From JALYLC01 sp035696365 (GTDB lineage Bacteria > Actinomycetota > Thermoleophilia > Gaiellales > JALYLC01), in assembly GCA_035696365.1 (NCBI GenBank), contig DASRQS010000050.1, positions 62,001 through 126,000 of the forward strand: 64,000 nt of DNA, read 5' to 3'. The stretch's first letter is position 1. Each line of letters starts with the position of its first letter. Shown one piece after another: positions 18,974 to 27,893 of the stretch. The notes below the pieces were generated by a model. The model was given only the letters and a program-made list of their open reading frames with translations, was not told the origin of the DNA and made no database searches. The translations under genes and the position numbers were made by a program.

Positions 18974-20505
18974 GCGGGCCTCGCCGGGGCCCAGCCGAGC
19001 TCGCGCTCGCAGGTCGCGGCGATCGCGAGCAGGCGCGCGTCGTCGAAGCGGTGCCCGATGAGCATGACGCCGACGGGCAGGCCGTCGACCTCGGCCAGCG
19101 GGAGTGAGATCGCGGGATGGCCCGACATGTCGGTCGGGTAGGTGTTCGCGAGGTTGGCCCAGCCGCGCAGCACGCGCTCGCTCGTGCGCAGCTCGTCGTC
19201 CAGCCGGAAGGCGCGAAACGGCGTGGCCGGCATGAGCAGGACGTCGATGTCGTCGAGCGCCTGGTCGTAGGCCTGGCGTAGCCAGGGCCGCAGGTTCTGA
19301 GCGCGTGCGTAGGGCGCGCCGCCGAGGCGCTCGCGCAGGTGCACGCCGGCGGTGAGGACGGCCTTGACCTGCGGCGAGAGCTCGTTGCCGCGCTTGCGCA
19401 GCCCCGCAACGATGGCAGGGGCGAGGTCCTCCCAGTAGCGGCCCCTCCAGCCAATGCCGTTGCCGCCGCTCGTCACCAGCGCCGTCATGCCCTCGACGAA
19501 GCCAGCGAACGCGACGCCGCCGGCCTGGAGGTGCTCGGGTAGCGAGCGCTCGTACAGCTGGGCTCCGAGGCCGGCGAGCCGCTCGGCCGCGGCGCGCACG
19601 GCGTCGCACGTCGCCAGCTCGGCGCCCACGGCCTCGGAGAAGCCCTCCGTGATGACGCCGATGCGCAGGTCGCTCAGGTCGGCGCCGGCGCGCTCGACCG
19701 CGCTGACGTAGTCGGAGCTGGGCACGTCGTACTGGCGCGGGTCGCCCGGGTCCTTGCCGGCCATCGCCTGCAGGAGCAGCGCGGTGCCCTCCGTCGTCTG
19801 CGCCATCGGGCCGCAATGGTCGAAGGTGGCGTCGATTCCCGCGATGCCGGTGTAGGGGACGAGCGAGTGCGTCGGCTTGAGCCCGACGACGCCGCACCAC
19901 GACGCGGGCGCGCGGATCGAGCCGCCCTGGTCGCAGCCCACGGCCAGGTCGATGCCGTCGTACCAGAGGGCTGCCGCGGCGCCGCTGGAGGAGCCGCCCG
20001 CGGAGCGCTCGGGGTCGAACGGGTTGCGCGTCGGCCCGTACCAGCTCGACTCGCCACCGCCCGAGAAGGCGAGGTCGTCCATGTTCGTGATGCAGACGAT
20101 CTCGGCGCCGGCGCGCAGGATCCGGTTGGTCACCGTCGCGTCGTACCGCGGCACGAACCCCTGGAGGATGGCCGAGCCACAGGTCAGCGGGATGCCCGCG
20201 ATCGCGACCGAGTCCTTCATCGCGAGCCGGAGGCCCGAGAGGATGCCCTCGCAGTCCTCCGCACGCACGCGGCAATAGCGGACGATCGCGTTCAGCGGAT
20301 CCTCCTCGGGGCGCGGGCGCTCGCCGGCTGCGCGCACGGCCTCGACGGGTGCCGGCAGCTCGGGCTCCTGCTCGTCGAGCATGTCGAGCACCGAGAAGAC
20401 GGCTTCGGCGACGGCCAGCAGCTCGCCGGTCTCATCAGCCGAGGGCTGGAAGCCCCAGCCGCGGGCGAGCTCCGGCAGCTCGGACGGATCGATGCGCGGC
20501 ACCAT
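18961..20505 (-). CDS. Amidase signature-family hydrolase
   Basis: 514 aa. The Ser-cisSer-Lys triad of amidase-signature enzymes is complete: Lys97 (LAMKDSVAIAG), Ser172 in GGSSSG, and nucleophile Ser196 in GCDQGGSIRAPA. Members hydrolyse linear amides, including allophanate, acylated amines and carbamoyl compounds. It is longer than the minimal family (about 450), with a divergent N-terminal 60 residues. It shares ATGA with the upstream SnoaL-like gene, so the two are co-translated. In this island it could cleave a linear amide released by a Hyu enzyme; the exact substrate is unknown. Confidence 0.85.
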   Translation of the reverse strand: MVPRIDPSELPELARGWGFQPSADETGELLAVAEAVFSVLDMLDEQEPELPAPVEAVRAAGERPRPEEDPLNAIVRYCRVRAEDCEGILSGLRLAMKDSVAIAGIPLTCGSAILQGFVPRYDATVTNRILRAGAEIVCITNMDDLAFSGGGESSWYGPTRNPFDPERSAGGSSSGAAAALWYDGIDLAVGCDQGGSIRAPASWCGVVGLKPTHSLVPYTGIAGIDATFDHCGPMAQTTEGTALLLQAMAGKDPGDPRQYDVPSSDYVSAVERAGADLSDLRIGVITEGFSEAVGAELATCDAVRAAAERLAGLGAQLYERSLPEHLQAGGVAFAGFVEGMTALVTSGGNGIGWRGRYWEDLAPAIVAGLRKRGNELSPQVKAVLTAGVHLRERLGGAPYARAQNLRPWLRQAYDQALDDIDVLLMPATPFRAFRLDDELRTSERVLRGWANLANTYPTDMSGHPAISLPLAEVDGLPVGVMLIGHRFDDARLLAIAATCERELGWAPARPAQPQ

Positions 20506-20981
20506 CAGTCGTTCCAGAACGGTTGCCGCACCCAGCCCTCTTCCAGGGGCGCGATTGTCTGCACGTCGAGCAGCACCTCGGAGAACTTCCAGGCGCCTTC
20601 CTCCTTGCGGTAGCGGTCGGCGTAGCCGCCGGTGAGCCAGACCGCCTTGGGCCCGTCGGGGGCGACTACCGTGCAGGGCTGCCAGAGGTACCAGGTGCCC
20701 GTCGCGCTGACGAGGTCGTCGTCGACCTCGATGACCGGCGCGATCATGTAGTGCAGCGCCCAGACGATGTCGGCCGAGACGCCGTCGAAGAACCCGCAGA
20801 TCGCGTCGCGGCCCTCGTAGCGGCCGAAGCGCCCGCCGTCCCAGACAGCATCCTTCGTGAACAGCGGCGCCATGCCGTCGGGCTTGTAGCCCGTGTCGCA
20901 GACCCGCGCGTAGCGGGCCTTCAGGTGCCGGATGTCCTCCGCCGCCTGCAGCTTGCCGACCGTGTGCGCAAGGTCCTCCAC
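20505..20981 (-). CDS. SnoaL/NTF2-like family protein
   Basis: 158 aa with the cone-shaped alpha+beta NTF2-like pattern: an N-terminal helix (LQAAEDIRHLKARYARVCD), then LFTKDAVWDGGRFGRYEGRD and a terminal strand rich in W. Proteins of this family are isomerases, dehydratases or hydroxylase subunits acting on small ring compounds. The GTG at 20981 is chosen because GGAAGGAG (20988-20995) sits at ideal distance. It lies directly upstream of and coupled to the amidase, and diverges from the SDR gene. Confidence 0.7.
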   Translation of the reverse strand: MEDLAHTVGKLQAAEDIRHLKARYARVCDTGYKPDGMAPLFTKDAVWDGGRFGRYEGRDAICGFFDGVSADIVWALHYMIAPVIEVDDDLVSATGTWYLWQPCTVVAPDGPKAVWLTGGYADRYRKEEGAWKFSEVLLDVQTIAPLEEGWVRQPFWND

Positions 20982-21044
20982 AGCGTCTCCTTCCAATCTG
21001 GGGTGGTGGCGCGATCTTTGCATGCGCTGTGAGAGGATCGCTCG

Positions 21045-21815
21045 GTGCCTGCGCTCGAATCGCTCTTCGGTCTCGCCGGGCGCACAGCGCTCGTGACCGG
21101 CGGATCGCGCGGGATCGGGCGCTCCGCCTGCCTCGGGCTGGCCCAGGCCGGTGCGGCGGTGGCCGTTCACTACGGCTCGGATGCGGAGGCGGCGGCCGGA
21201 GTCGTGGCCGAGATCGAGACCGCGGGCGGCCGTGCCGCCGCCTTCGGCGCCGACCTTGCGCGGCCCGAGCTGATCGCGCCGCTGCTGGCCGAGGTCGGCG
21301 AGTTCGCCGGCGAGAGCGGGCTGGGCGTACTCGTGAACAACGCCGGCATCTACCCGCCCGGGTCGATCGAGTCGCTGACCGCCGAGGAGTGGGATCGCGT
21401 CTTCGCGGTCAACGCGCGGGCGCCGTTCCTGGTCACGCAGGCGGCGCTGCCGCTGCTGCGCCGTGCCGGCAATGCGCGCGTGATCAACGTCGGCACCGTG
21501 ATGTTCCACCGCGGTGTGCCCGGCTCCCTCCACTACGTCGCGTCGAAGGGCGCCGTGCTCGGCCTGACGCACTCCCTGGCGCGCGAGCTGGGGCCTGACG
21601 GCATCACCGTCAACTGCCTCGTGCCCAGCATGGTGGACACTGACACGGCCAACGAGCTCGGCATCGAGGTGGCCGCCATCGTCGCCGAGCAGGTCGTCCC
21701 GGAGTACCAGCAGCCCGATGATCTGGTGGGCGCGATCCTCTGGCTGGCGTCGCCCGCGAGCCGCTTCACCACCGGCCAAACCGTCATGGCCGAGGGGGGT
21801 AGGATCTTCCTCTGA
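21045..21815 (+). CDS. Short-chain dehydrogenase/reductase
   Basis: 256 aa, classical SDR. The NAD(P) motif TGGSRGIGRS is near residue 18, VNNAG is present, and the active-site Y-x-x-x-K is YVASK. A basic residue follows the glycine motif, which is compatible with NADP, but this is weak evidence. It overlaps hyuA3 by one base (TGATG), so it is the first gene of the hyuAB-3 operon and probably oxidises or reduces an alcohol/ketone in that pathway. A GAGGAT hexamer lies 6 nt before the GTG start, which may be a degenerate version of the TAGnnT element. Confidence 0.87.
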   Translation: MPALESLFGLAGRTALVTGGSRGIGRSACLGLAQAGAAVAVHYGSDAEAAAGVVAEIETAGGRAAAFGADLARPELIAPLLAEVGEFAGESGLGVLVNNAGIYPPGSIESLTAEEWDRVFAVNARAPFLVTQAALPLLRRAGNARVINVGTVMFHRGVPGSLHYVASKGAVLGLTHSLARELGPDGITVNCLVPSMVDTDTANELGIEVAAIVAEQVVPEYQQPDDLVGAILWLASPASRFTTGQTVMAEGGRIFL

Positions 21816-23845
21816 TGAGCATCACCGTTGGCATTGACACAGGCGGCACGTTCACGGATTTGGTTGCCGTCGACCACGAGTCGGGGCGCTGGCACGTGGC
21901 CAAGGTGCCCTCGAATCCGGACAACCCCGTGGCCGCGATCGACGCCTCGCTGGGCGCCGCAGGCTTCGACCCCGCCGATGTCGGCTTCGTCGTCGTCGGC
22001 ACGACCATCGGCATCAACGCGGTGCTCACCCGTCGCGGTGCGCGTGTCGTCTACCTGACGACCGAGGGGTTCCAGGACGTCCCGCACATCCAGCGCATCA
22101 ACCGCAAGCACCACTACGACTTCCACTGGCGCAAGCCGACCCCGCTCGTGCACCGGCCCGACTGCCTCGGCGTCGCCGAGCGCATGGACGAGGAAGGGCG
22201 CGTGCTCGACCCGATCGACCTCGAGGCGCTGGCGACGGCGCTCCAGGAGGTCGTCGACAAGGGCGATGACGTGCCCGCGGTCGCGGTCTGCTTCCTCTTC
22301 TCGTATCTCAACCCCGAGCACGAGGTGGCCGCGCGCGACCTGCTCGCGCAGCGCTTCCCGGAGCTCGCCGTTTCGCTCTCGCACGAGGTCGCGCCGATCT
22401 GGCGCGAGTACGAACGCGGCACGACGGTCACGGTGGACGCGTACCTCAAGCCACTCTTCGAGCGCTACGTGGACGGCGTTTCGTCGGCGCTCGAGGGCAA
22501 GGGCACCGGCGGCACGTGGGCGCTGCTGAAGTCGAACGGCGGGCACTCGCTCGCGGGCGAGGCGCGCGCCCGGCCGGCGCACCTCCTGCTCTCGGGCATC
22601 GCGGGCGGGGCCATCGGCGGCGCCTATGCCGCACGCGCGGCGGGAGCCCCCGAGGCGATCGCGCTCGACATGGGCGGCACCAGCTGCGACGTCTGCCTGA
22701 TCGTCGGCGGCGAGCCGCTCTACTCCTCGGACTTCGAGATCGAGTTCGGGCTGCCCGTGAGCGTGCCGAGCGTCTCGACGCGCACGATCGGAGCGGGCGG
22801 CGGCTCGATCGGCTGGGTCGACCCGGGCGGGTTCCTCCAGGTCGGGCCGCAGAGCGCGGGCGCCGTGCCGGGCCCGGCCGCCTACGGCCAGGGCGGCGAG
22901 AGCGCAACGATCACCGACGCCGACGTCGTACTCGGCCGGCTCGACCCGGCGTTCTTCCTCGGCGGGCAGCTTCCACTCGATCCCGAGCGCGCGAGCGCCG
23001 TGCTCGACGCGCTCGGCGGCCAGCTCGGGCTGGATCGCGTCGAGACGGCCTCGGCCATGGTGCGCATCTGCAACGAGAACATGGCGAACGCGATCCGCAT
23101 CGTCACGGTCGAGGAGGGGATCGACCCGCGCGAGTTCGCGATGATCGCGTTCGGCGGCGCCGGTGCGACGCACGCCTGCGAGATCGCCGAGGCCATCAAC
23201 ATGCGCCGCGTGATCGTGCCGCCGCGCCCGGGCCTCTTCTCGGCGTTCGGCGCGCTTGCCGCGATCGTGCGCGTGGATGCCGTGCGCAGCGTCTATCTCA
23301 CCGATCGCACGACCTCCCCCGGCGAGCTCGACGGGTTGTTCCGCGAGCTCGAGGCGCAGGCCCAGGCGGATGTCGCCGCGCAGGGGCTGGCACAGAAGCC
23401 CGAAGTGCGCCGCGTCATCGCGATGCGCTACCAGGGCCAGAACTACGAGCAGGAGGTCGCCGTGCCGGAGGGGACGATCGACGAGGCGGCGCTCACGGAG
23501 GTGTACGCCGAGTACGGCCGCCTCTACGAGGGTTTCTACGGCTACCGGCTCGACGGCATTCCGATCGAGCTCGTGCGGCTCTCGGTCGTCGCGATGGGCG
23601 AGCCGCCCGTGTTCGCCGGCCTGCCGAGCGAGGACGCCGAGGGCGAGGGCCCGGCGCGACGCGACGTCTTCTTCCCCGAGACCGGCTTCGTCTCCACCGA
23701 CATCGTGCGCCGCCAGCACCTCGCCCCCGGCGACACGCGCTCCGGCCCGCTCATCGTCGAGTCCATGGACTCGACCGTCGTCGTCCCGCCAGGCTGGGAG
23801 CTCTCCGTCGCCGCCACCGGCATCCTCGACCTCACACGCGCATGA
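21815..23845 (+). CDS. hyuA: HyuA-type ATPase subunit, pair 3
   Basis: 676 aa. Phosphate motifs DTGGTFTD at residues 8-15 and DMGGTSCD starting at Asp285; IGAGGGSIGWV and AGAVPGPAAYG follow (most relatives have AGADPGP). N- and C-terminal lobes are full length. It is the ATP-binding partner of hyuB3, and the genes overlap by ATGA. It is followed by an acetoacetate-decarboxylase-like gene, which suggests that the HyuAB-3 product or substrate is a keto or carboxy compound. Confidence 0.88.
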   Translation: MSITVGIDTGGTFTDLVAVDHESGRWHVAKVPSNPDNPVAAIDASLGAAGFDPADVGFVVVGTTIGINAVLTRRGARVVYLTTEGFQDVPHIQRINRKHHYDFHWRKPTPLVHRPDCLGVAERMDEEGRVLDPIDLEALATALQEVVDKGDDVPAVAVCFLFSYLNPEHEVAARDLLAQRFPELAVSLSHEVAPIWREYERGTTVTVDAYLKPLFERYVDGVSSALEGKGTGGTWALLKSNGGHSLAGEARARPAHLLLSGIAGGAIGGAYAARAAGAPEAIALDMGGTSCDVCLIVGGEPLYSSDFEIEFGLPVSVPSVSTRTIGAGGGSIGWVDPGGFLQVGPQSAGAVPGPAAYGQGGESATITDADVVLGRLDPAFFLGGQLPLDPERASAVLDALGGQLGLDRVETASAMVRICNENMANAIRIVTVEEGIDPREFAMIAFGGAGATHACEIAEAINMRRVIVPPRPGLFSAFGALAAIVRVDAVRSVYLTDRTTSPGELDGLFRELEAQAQADVAAQGLAQKPEVRRVIAMRYQGQNYEQEVAVPEGTIDEAALTEVYAEYGRLYEGFYGYRLDGIPIELVRLSVVAMGEPPVFAGLPSEDAEGEGPARRDVFFPETGFVSTDIVRRQHLAPGDTRSGPLIVESMDSTVVVPPGWELSVAATGILDLTRA

Positions 23846-25551
23846 TCGATCCCGTCACCCTCGCCGTCATCAACAACAACATGGTGAACATCTGCCGCGA
23901 GATGGGCATCACGATGATCCGCACGGCCTTCTCGCCGATCTTCAACGAGGGCCTCGACTTCTCGTGCGTGATGTTCGACAAGCAGGCCAACATGATCGGG
24001 CAGGCGGAGTTCTGCCCCGCGCAGATTGCGGCGAGCCTCTTCATCGTGCGCTGGACGCTGGAGGAGCTGGGCACCGACTCGTTCGAGCCCGGCGACGTGG
24101 TGCTCCACAACGATCCCTACCGCGGCGGCGCACACATCCCCGAGCACTCCGTGATCAGGCCCGTCTTCCACGAGGGCGAGCTGTTCGGCTTCGTCGCGAA
24201 CGTCGGCCACCTGGCCGAGATCGGCGGCAAGGCCGTCGGCAGCTTTGCGGCCGACGCGACCGAGGTCTTCCAGGAGGGCCTGCGGATCCCGCCCGTCAAG
24301 ATCGTCAAGCGCGATGTCAACGACATGGATCTGTGGCGCCTGATCATGGCCAACCACCGCACGCCGCGGAACACGTGGGGCGACCTGAACGCGCAGATCG
24401 GCTCGCTGCGGGTCGCGGAGCGGCGCTTCATCGAGTTGCTCGACCGCTTCGGGAGCGATTTCATCCAGCAGGCCTCCAACGAGCTGATGGACTACTCGGA
24501 GCGCTGGATGCGGGCCGAGATCGAGGCCATCCCCGACGGCGCCTACGAGTTCACCGAGCACATGGAGGACGACGGCGTCGTCGATGCGCCGGTCAAGTTC
24601 CACGTCACCGTGACCGTCAAGGGCGACGAGATGATCGTCGACTGGACCGGGACCGACCCGCAGGTGCGCGGCCCGATCAACGCGACCTATGGCGTCACCG
24701 CCGGCGCGACCTACAACGCCGTCTTCCACGTCACCGATCACCACATCCCGAAGAACTCGGGCGCCTACCGGCCGATCCGCATCATCGCGCCGCCCGGCTC
24801 GGCCGTGAACGTCGTCTACCCCGGCCCGTCGGTCGGCGGCAACACCGAGACGCACCCGAAGCTCGCCGACATGGTGATCGCGGCGCTCGCGCCGGCGCTG
24901 CCCGAGCGCGTTGCAGCTGCCGAGGGCGGCACCGCGTGCAACTTCCTCTTCGGCGGCGTGCATCCGAAGACGGGCGACTACTACGCCAACTACCACCTCG
25001 AGGGTGGCGGCTGGGGCGCGAAGTCCTATGACGACGGCAACGACGCGATCATCGTCAAGAACGGCAACTGCCGGAACACGCCGGTCGAGATCTTCGAGAC
25101 GCGCTATCCGCTGCGCGTCATGGAGTACTCGCTGATCGAGGGCTCGGGCGGCCCCGGGCGCATGCGCGGCGGGCTCGGCACGCGCCGCATCCTGCGCGTC
25201 CAGGAGGGCGCCGAGGTGACCTGCAACGCGCTCTTCGACCGCACGAAGGAGGGCTTCGGTGCGTTCGGGCTCGACGGCGGCGGCAAGGGCGGGCGCGGCG
25301 CGATCCTCGTCAAGCGCAAGGGCGAGAGCGAGTTTCGCACCTTCAAGGAGGTGTTCGGCACGGTCTCCCCGTCGAAGTTCACGAACATCGTGCTGAAGGG
25401 CGGCGACGAGGTGCGCATCGACTCGCCGGGCGGCGGCGGCTACGGCGACGCGAGCGAGCGCGAGCGCGACCGGGTCGAGCGCGACATCTTCGAGGGCTTC
25501 ATCACCGAGGCCCAGGCGACTGCCGAGTACGGCTGGAAGGGCGCCGCATGA
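23842..25551 (+). CDS. hyuB: HyuB-type subunit, pair 3
   Basis: 569 aa, HyuB family. N-terminus DPVTLAVINNNMVNICREMG, conserved NDPYRGGAHIPEH near residue 90, and GGGGYGDA near the C-terminus. The initiator ATG at 23842 overlaps the hyuA3 stop (ATGA), and its own stop overlaps the next start, so the SDR-hyuA-hyuB-decarboxylase-like block is tightly co-translated. Compared with pairs 5 and 6 it has a different N-terminal third (FDKQANMIGQAEFCPAQ), so it belongs to another subfamily. Confidence 0.88.
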   Translation: MIDPVTLAVINNNMVNICREMGITMIRTAFSPIFNEGLDFSCVMFDKQANMIGQAEFCPAQIAASLFIVRWTLEELGTDSFEPGDVVLHNDPYRGGAHIPEHSVIRPVFHEGELFGFVANVGHLAEIGGKAVGSFAADATEVFQEGLRIPPVKIVKRDVNDMDLWRLIMANHRTPRNTWGDLNAQIGSLRVAERRFIELLDRFGSDFIQQASNELMDYSERWMRAEIEAIPDGAYEFTEHMEDDGVVDAPVKFHVTVTVKGDEMIVDWTGTDPQVRGPINATYGVTAGATYNAVFHVTDHHIPKNSGAYRPIRIIAPPGSAVNVVYPGPSVGGNTETHPKLADMVIAALAPALPERVAAAEGGTACNFLFGGVHPKTGDYYANYHLEGGGWGAKSYDDGNDAIIVKNGNCRNTPVEIFETRYPLRVMEYSLIEGSGGPGRMRGGLGTRRILRVQEGAEVTCNALFDRTKEGFGAFGLDGGGKGGRGAILVKRKGESEFRTFKEVFGTVSPSKFTNIVLKGGDEVRIDSPGGGGYGDASERERDRVERDIFEGFITEAQATAEYGWKGAA

Positions 25552-26249
25552 CGCTCCACGCACCTCAGCTGATCACCGCCGCGCGCATGCTCTACGCCGT
25601 CTGGCTGCCGGCCGATCCCGCCGCCGCCGCGGCGCTCGTGCCGGACGAGCTGACCGCGCGTGAGGGCTCGCCCGTCTTCATCAACCAGTACATCGTGGAC
25701 GACGCCGCGCAGACGTCGTCCGCCGGCGACCCCGAGGGCTTCGGCGCGTACTCGCTGACCTATCTGGGCGTCGAGCTCGCCGATCTCGACACCGAGGCCG
25801 GCACGCCCGGCCGTTGGTGGACGCACTATCTCGACTCCTCGCCCGAGATGATCGCCTACGCAAAGGTCCGCGGCGTGCCTGCGACGTCCGGTGGCACGGA
25901 GCTCGACCTCTCGGGCGACCGCCTCGTGGCGACGACCTGGGGCGAGGGCGGGCAGGAGCTGATCCGCACGACGGCGCACGTCGAGGTCGGCACGCCGTTC
26001 TCCGGTAACGGCCAGCTGCGCTACATCACGCGCGTCGGCGGCGATCTCGTGAGCGGGCGGTACCCATTCGTCATGCACGGCGCCGAGACGTTCGCGGTCG
26101 AGTCGGTGGAGTTCCTCGACGAGACGCACCCTGTCTACGCGCTGCGGCCGGCCGATCCGCTGACGGTCACGTTCGGCTTCTACTCGCCGGCGATCTCGTT
26201 CTGCTACCCCGGCGGCGAAGGCCCGCTCGGCAGCGAGGGAGGTAGCTGA
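25548..26249 (+). CDS. Acetoacetate decarboxylase-like family protein
   Basis: 233 aa with an overall acetoacetate-decarboxylase-like pattern: an N-terminal strand block with LYAVWLPADPAAAAALVP, a central RWWTHYL segment, and the AYAKVRGVPATSG region that corresponds to the family's G/A-Y/F-P/A-K loop. In true decarboxylases a lysine forms a Schiff base; which lysine would do so here is uncertain, so a decarboxylase, hydrolase or aldolase-like role is possible. It is co-translated with hyuB3 (ATGA) and with the following zinc-ribbon gene (TGATG), so it acts in the same pathway. Confidence 0.65.
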   Translation: MTLHAPQLITAARMLYAVWLPADPAAAAALVPDELTAREGSPVFINQYIVDDAAQTSSAGDPEGFGAYSLTYLGVELADLDTEAGTPGRWWTHYLDSSPEMIAYAKVRGVPATSGGTELDLSGDRLVATTWGEGGQELIRTTAHVEVGTPFSGNGQLRYITRVGGDLVSGRYPFVMHGAETFAVESVEFLDETHPVYALRPADPLTVTFGFYSPAISFCYPGGEGPLGSEGGS

Positions 26250-26440
26250 TGGGCATCTGGCGCGAGCAGAATCCCGCCGTCTGGGAGACCGTCGTGACGC
26301 CCTGCGACTGCTGCGGCCAGGTGGTCGCGAAACGCCTCTGGATCGTCGAGATCGACGGTCGCGAGCAGCGCTTCTGCTCTCCGGAGTGCGAGGAGCTGTT
26401 CCGCGAGTACGTGCTTCCGCGCCGCGCCGCCGCGGGGTGA
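26249..26440 (+). CDS. 63-residue zinc-ribbon miniprotein
   Basis: 63 aa. Four cysteines in two pairs, C-x-x-C within TPCDCCGQ and C-x-x-x-C within FCSPECEELF, form a treble-clef/TRASH-like metal knuckle; the E-E-L-F helix after the second pair is typical. The start overlaps the decarboxylase-like gene by one base. No known enzymatic domain is present, so it may bind zinc or iron as an accessory subunit or metallochaperone for its neighbour. I do not recognise a named family. Confidence 0.7.
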   Translation: MGIWREQNPAVWETVVTPCDCCGQVVAKRLWIVEIDGREQRFCSPECEELFREYVLPRRAAAG

Positions 26441-26472
26441 ACGGCAACGACCTGACGAAAGGACGGGCCCCC

Positions 26473-26880
26473 ATGGCCGGCTGGATCCTCCCTGCCCTCG
26501 CCTACGTCGTGCTCGTGGGCATCGCCGGCATCACGACCAAGGTCGCGCTGCGGACGATCGAATGGCAGCAAATCGTCTACTGGGTGCCGGTCGTCTACGC
26601 GTTGCTCTCGGTGATCCTCTACCTCATGTACCACAAGCCGATGGTGCTGGGACCGGGCGGCGGCTGGGCGATCGTGACGGCGTTCGCAGCCGCGGGCGGC
26701 CTGATCTGCTTCTTCTACGCCCTCTCGAAGGGCGACGCCTCCGTGGTCGTGCCGACGACCTCCGCCTACCCGGTGGTGGCACTGGCCGGAGGAGCGATTT
26801 TCCTCTCCGAGAGCATCACGGTCACGAGGCTGATCGGCACCGCGCTCGTGATCGCGGGTGTGGTGGTGATCAGTTCCTAG
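26473..26880 (+). CDS. Half-size DMT/EamA-type membrane transporter
   Basis: 135 aa with about five hydrophobic segments (for example WILPALAYVVLVGIAGITT and a C-terminal LIGTALVIAGVVVIS). One EamA unit is present, half the usual ten-helix transporter, so it would work as a dimer as in small multidrug-resistance-type proteins. The start at ATG 26473 has AAAGGA 9 nt upstream; a GTG at 26437 overlapping the zinc-ribbon stop is an alternative. A role in export or uptake of a pathway metabolite is likely. Its TAG stop shares the palindrome CTAG with the convergent nitrilase gene. Confidence 0.75.
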   Translation: MAGWILPALAYVVLVGIAGITTKVALRTIEWQQIVYWVPVVYALLSVILYLMYHKPMVLGPGGGWAIVTAFAAAGGLICFFYALSKGDASVVVPTTSAYPVVALAGGAIFLSESITVTRLIGTALVIAGVVVISS

Positions 26881-27893
26881 CCGTCTGCGAGGGCGGCCTC
26901 CAGCTCGACCGACGTCTGCGCGGGCGAGCGCTTCCAGGTGACGGGAGCGCGGGACGAGGCGTCCACGCGCAGGTCGAAGATGTCGGGGCGGTTGTAGTGG
27001 CCCACGACGTCGAGCGACTGCTGCTCCTCCGCGATGCGGCCGAGGTCGCAGTCGCCATAGACGATCGTCTCTTCGCCGGCGGGCGCGTCGGCGACGACGG
27101 CGCCGTCGGGGGCGAAGATCGTCGTCCCGCGCGGCGCCGAGGCCGAGGCGGCCTCGATGAAGTCGTCGGCCGCGCCCATCGCCTCCGGTAGCTCGAAGCC
27201 CTCGGGCAGCGCGCCCGCCGTCATGCTCGCGCCCATCACGCAGATCGAGAAGCAGCGGCCCTCGAAGGCGTAGTGACGGGTCGCGAAGCGGTGCATCTCG
27301 GGATCGCCGACCTCGGGCCAGGCAGCCACGTGGATCTCCTCGCGCTCCGCGTGCATGGCGAAGCGCGAGAGCGGCATCCAGTGCTCCCAGCAGATCAGGC
27401 CGCCGACCCGGCCGGCGCCGGTCTCGACGACGAGCAGTCCGCTGCCGTCGCCCTGGCCCCACACGATGCGCTCGGCGTGCGTGGGCATGAGCTTGCGATG
27501 GACGCCGAGGATCGAGCCCTCCGCCGAGATGTAGAGCAGCGAGTTGTAGAGCGAGCCGCCCACCGTGTCGGTGTCGCGCTCCGTCATGCCCATCACGACC
27601 ACGACGCCGTTCGCGCGAGCGGCACGGCAGAGCGTGTCCGTGGCCGCCGACGGAACGGCAACGGCGTTCTCGCGGAAGCGGCGGTAGACGGCCTTTGCGC
27701 CGGCGTCTTCCCAGCCCGCCGCCCCGAAGATCCAGGACGGATACCCGGGCAGCCAGCTCTCCGCGAACGCAACGAGCTCGGCCCCGTTGGACGCGGCCTC
27801 CTCGATCAGCGACACGGCCTTGGCGACCGTCGCGTCCGCGTCGAGGAAGACTGGCGCCGCCTGGACGCCGGCCACCCGGACGGTCTTGCTCAT
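26877..27893 (-). CDS. Nitrilase-family carbon-nitrogen hydrolase
   Basis: 338 aa. The Glu-Lys-Cys triad is visible: Glu45 (FAESWLPGYP), Lys in HRKLMPTHAE, and Cys168 in GLICWEHWMPL. The C-W-E-H sequence and AESWLPGYPSW are characteristic of true nitrilases (aliphatic/aromatic nitrile to acid plus ammonia) rather than of amidases or ureidopropionases. The gene is coupled to the upstream aminotransferase by ATGA. Substrate unknown; cyanide-containing or nitrile nitrogen sources fit the theme of the region. Confidence 0.88.
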   Translation of the reverse strand: MSKTVRVAGVQAAPVFLDADATVAKAVSLIEEAASNGAELVAFAESWLPGYPSWIFGAAGWEDAGAKAVYRRFRENAVAVPSAATDTLCRAARANGVVVVMGMTERDTDTVGGSLYNSLLYISAEGSILGVHRKLMPTHAERIVWGQGDGSGLLVVETGAGRVGGLICWEHWMPLSRFAMHAEREEIHVAAWPEVGDPEMHRFATRHYAFEGRCFSICVMGASMTAGALPEGFELPEAMGAADDFIEAASASAPRGTTIFAPDGAVVADAPAGEETIVYGDCDLGRIAEEQQSLDVVGHYNRPDIFDLRVDASSRAPVTWKRSPAQTSVELEAALADG

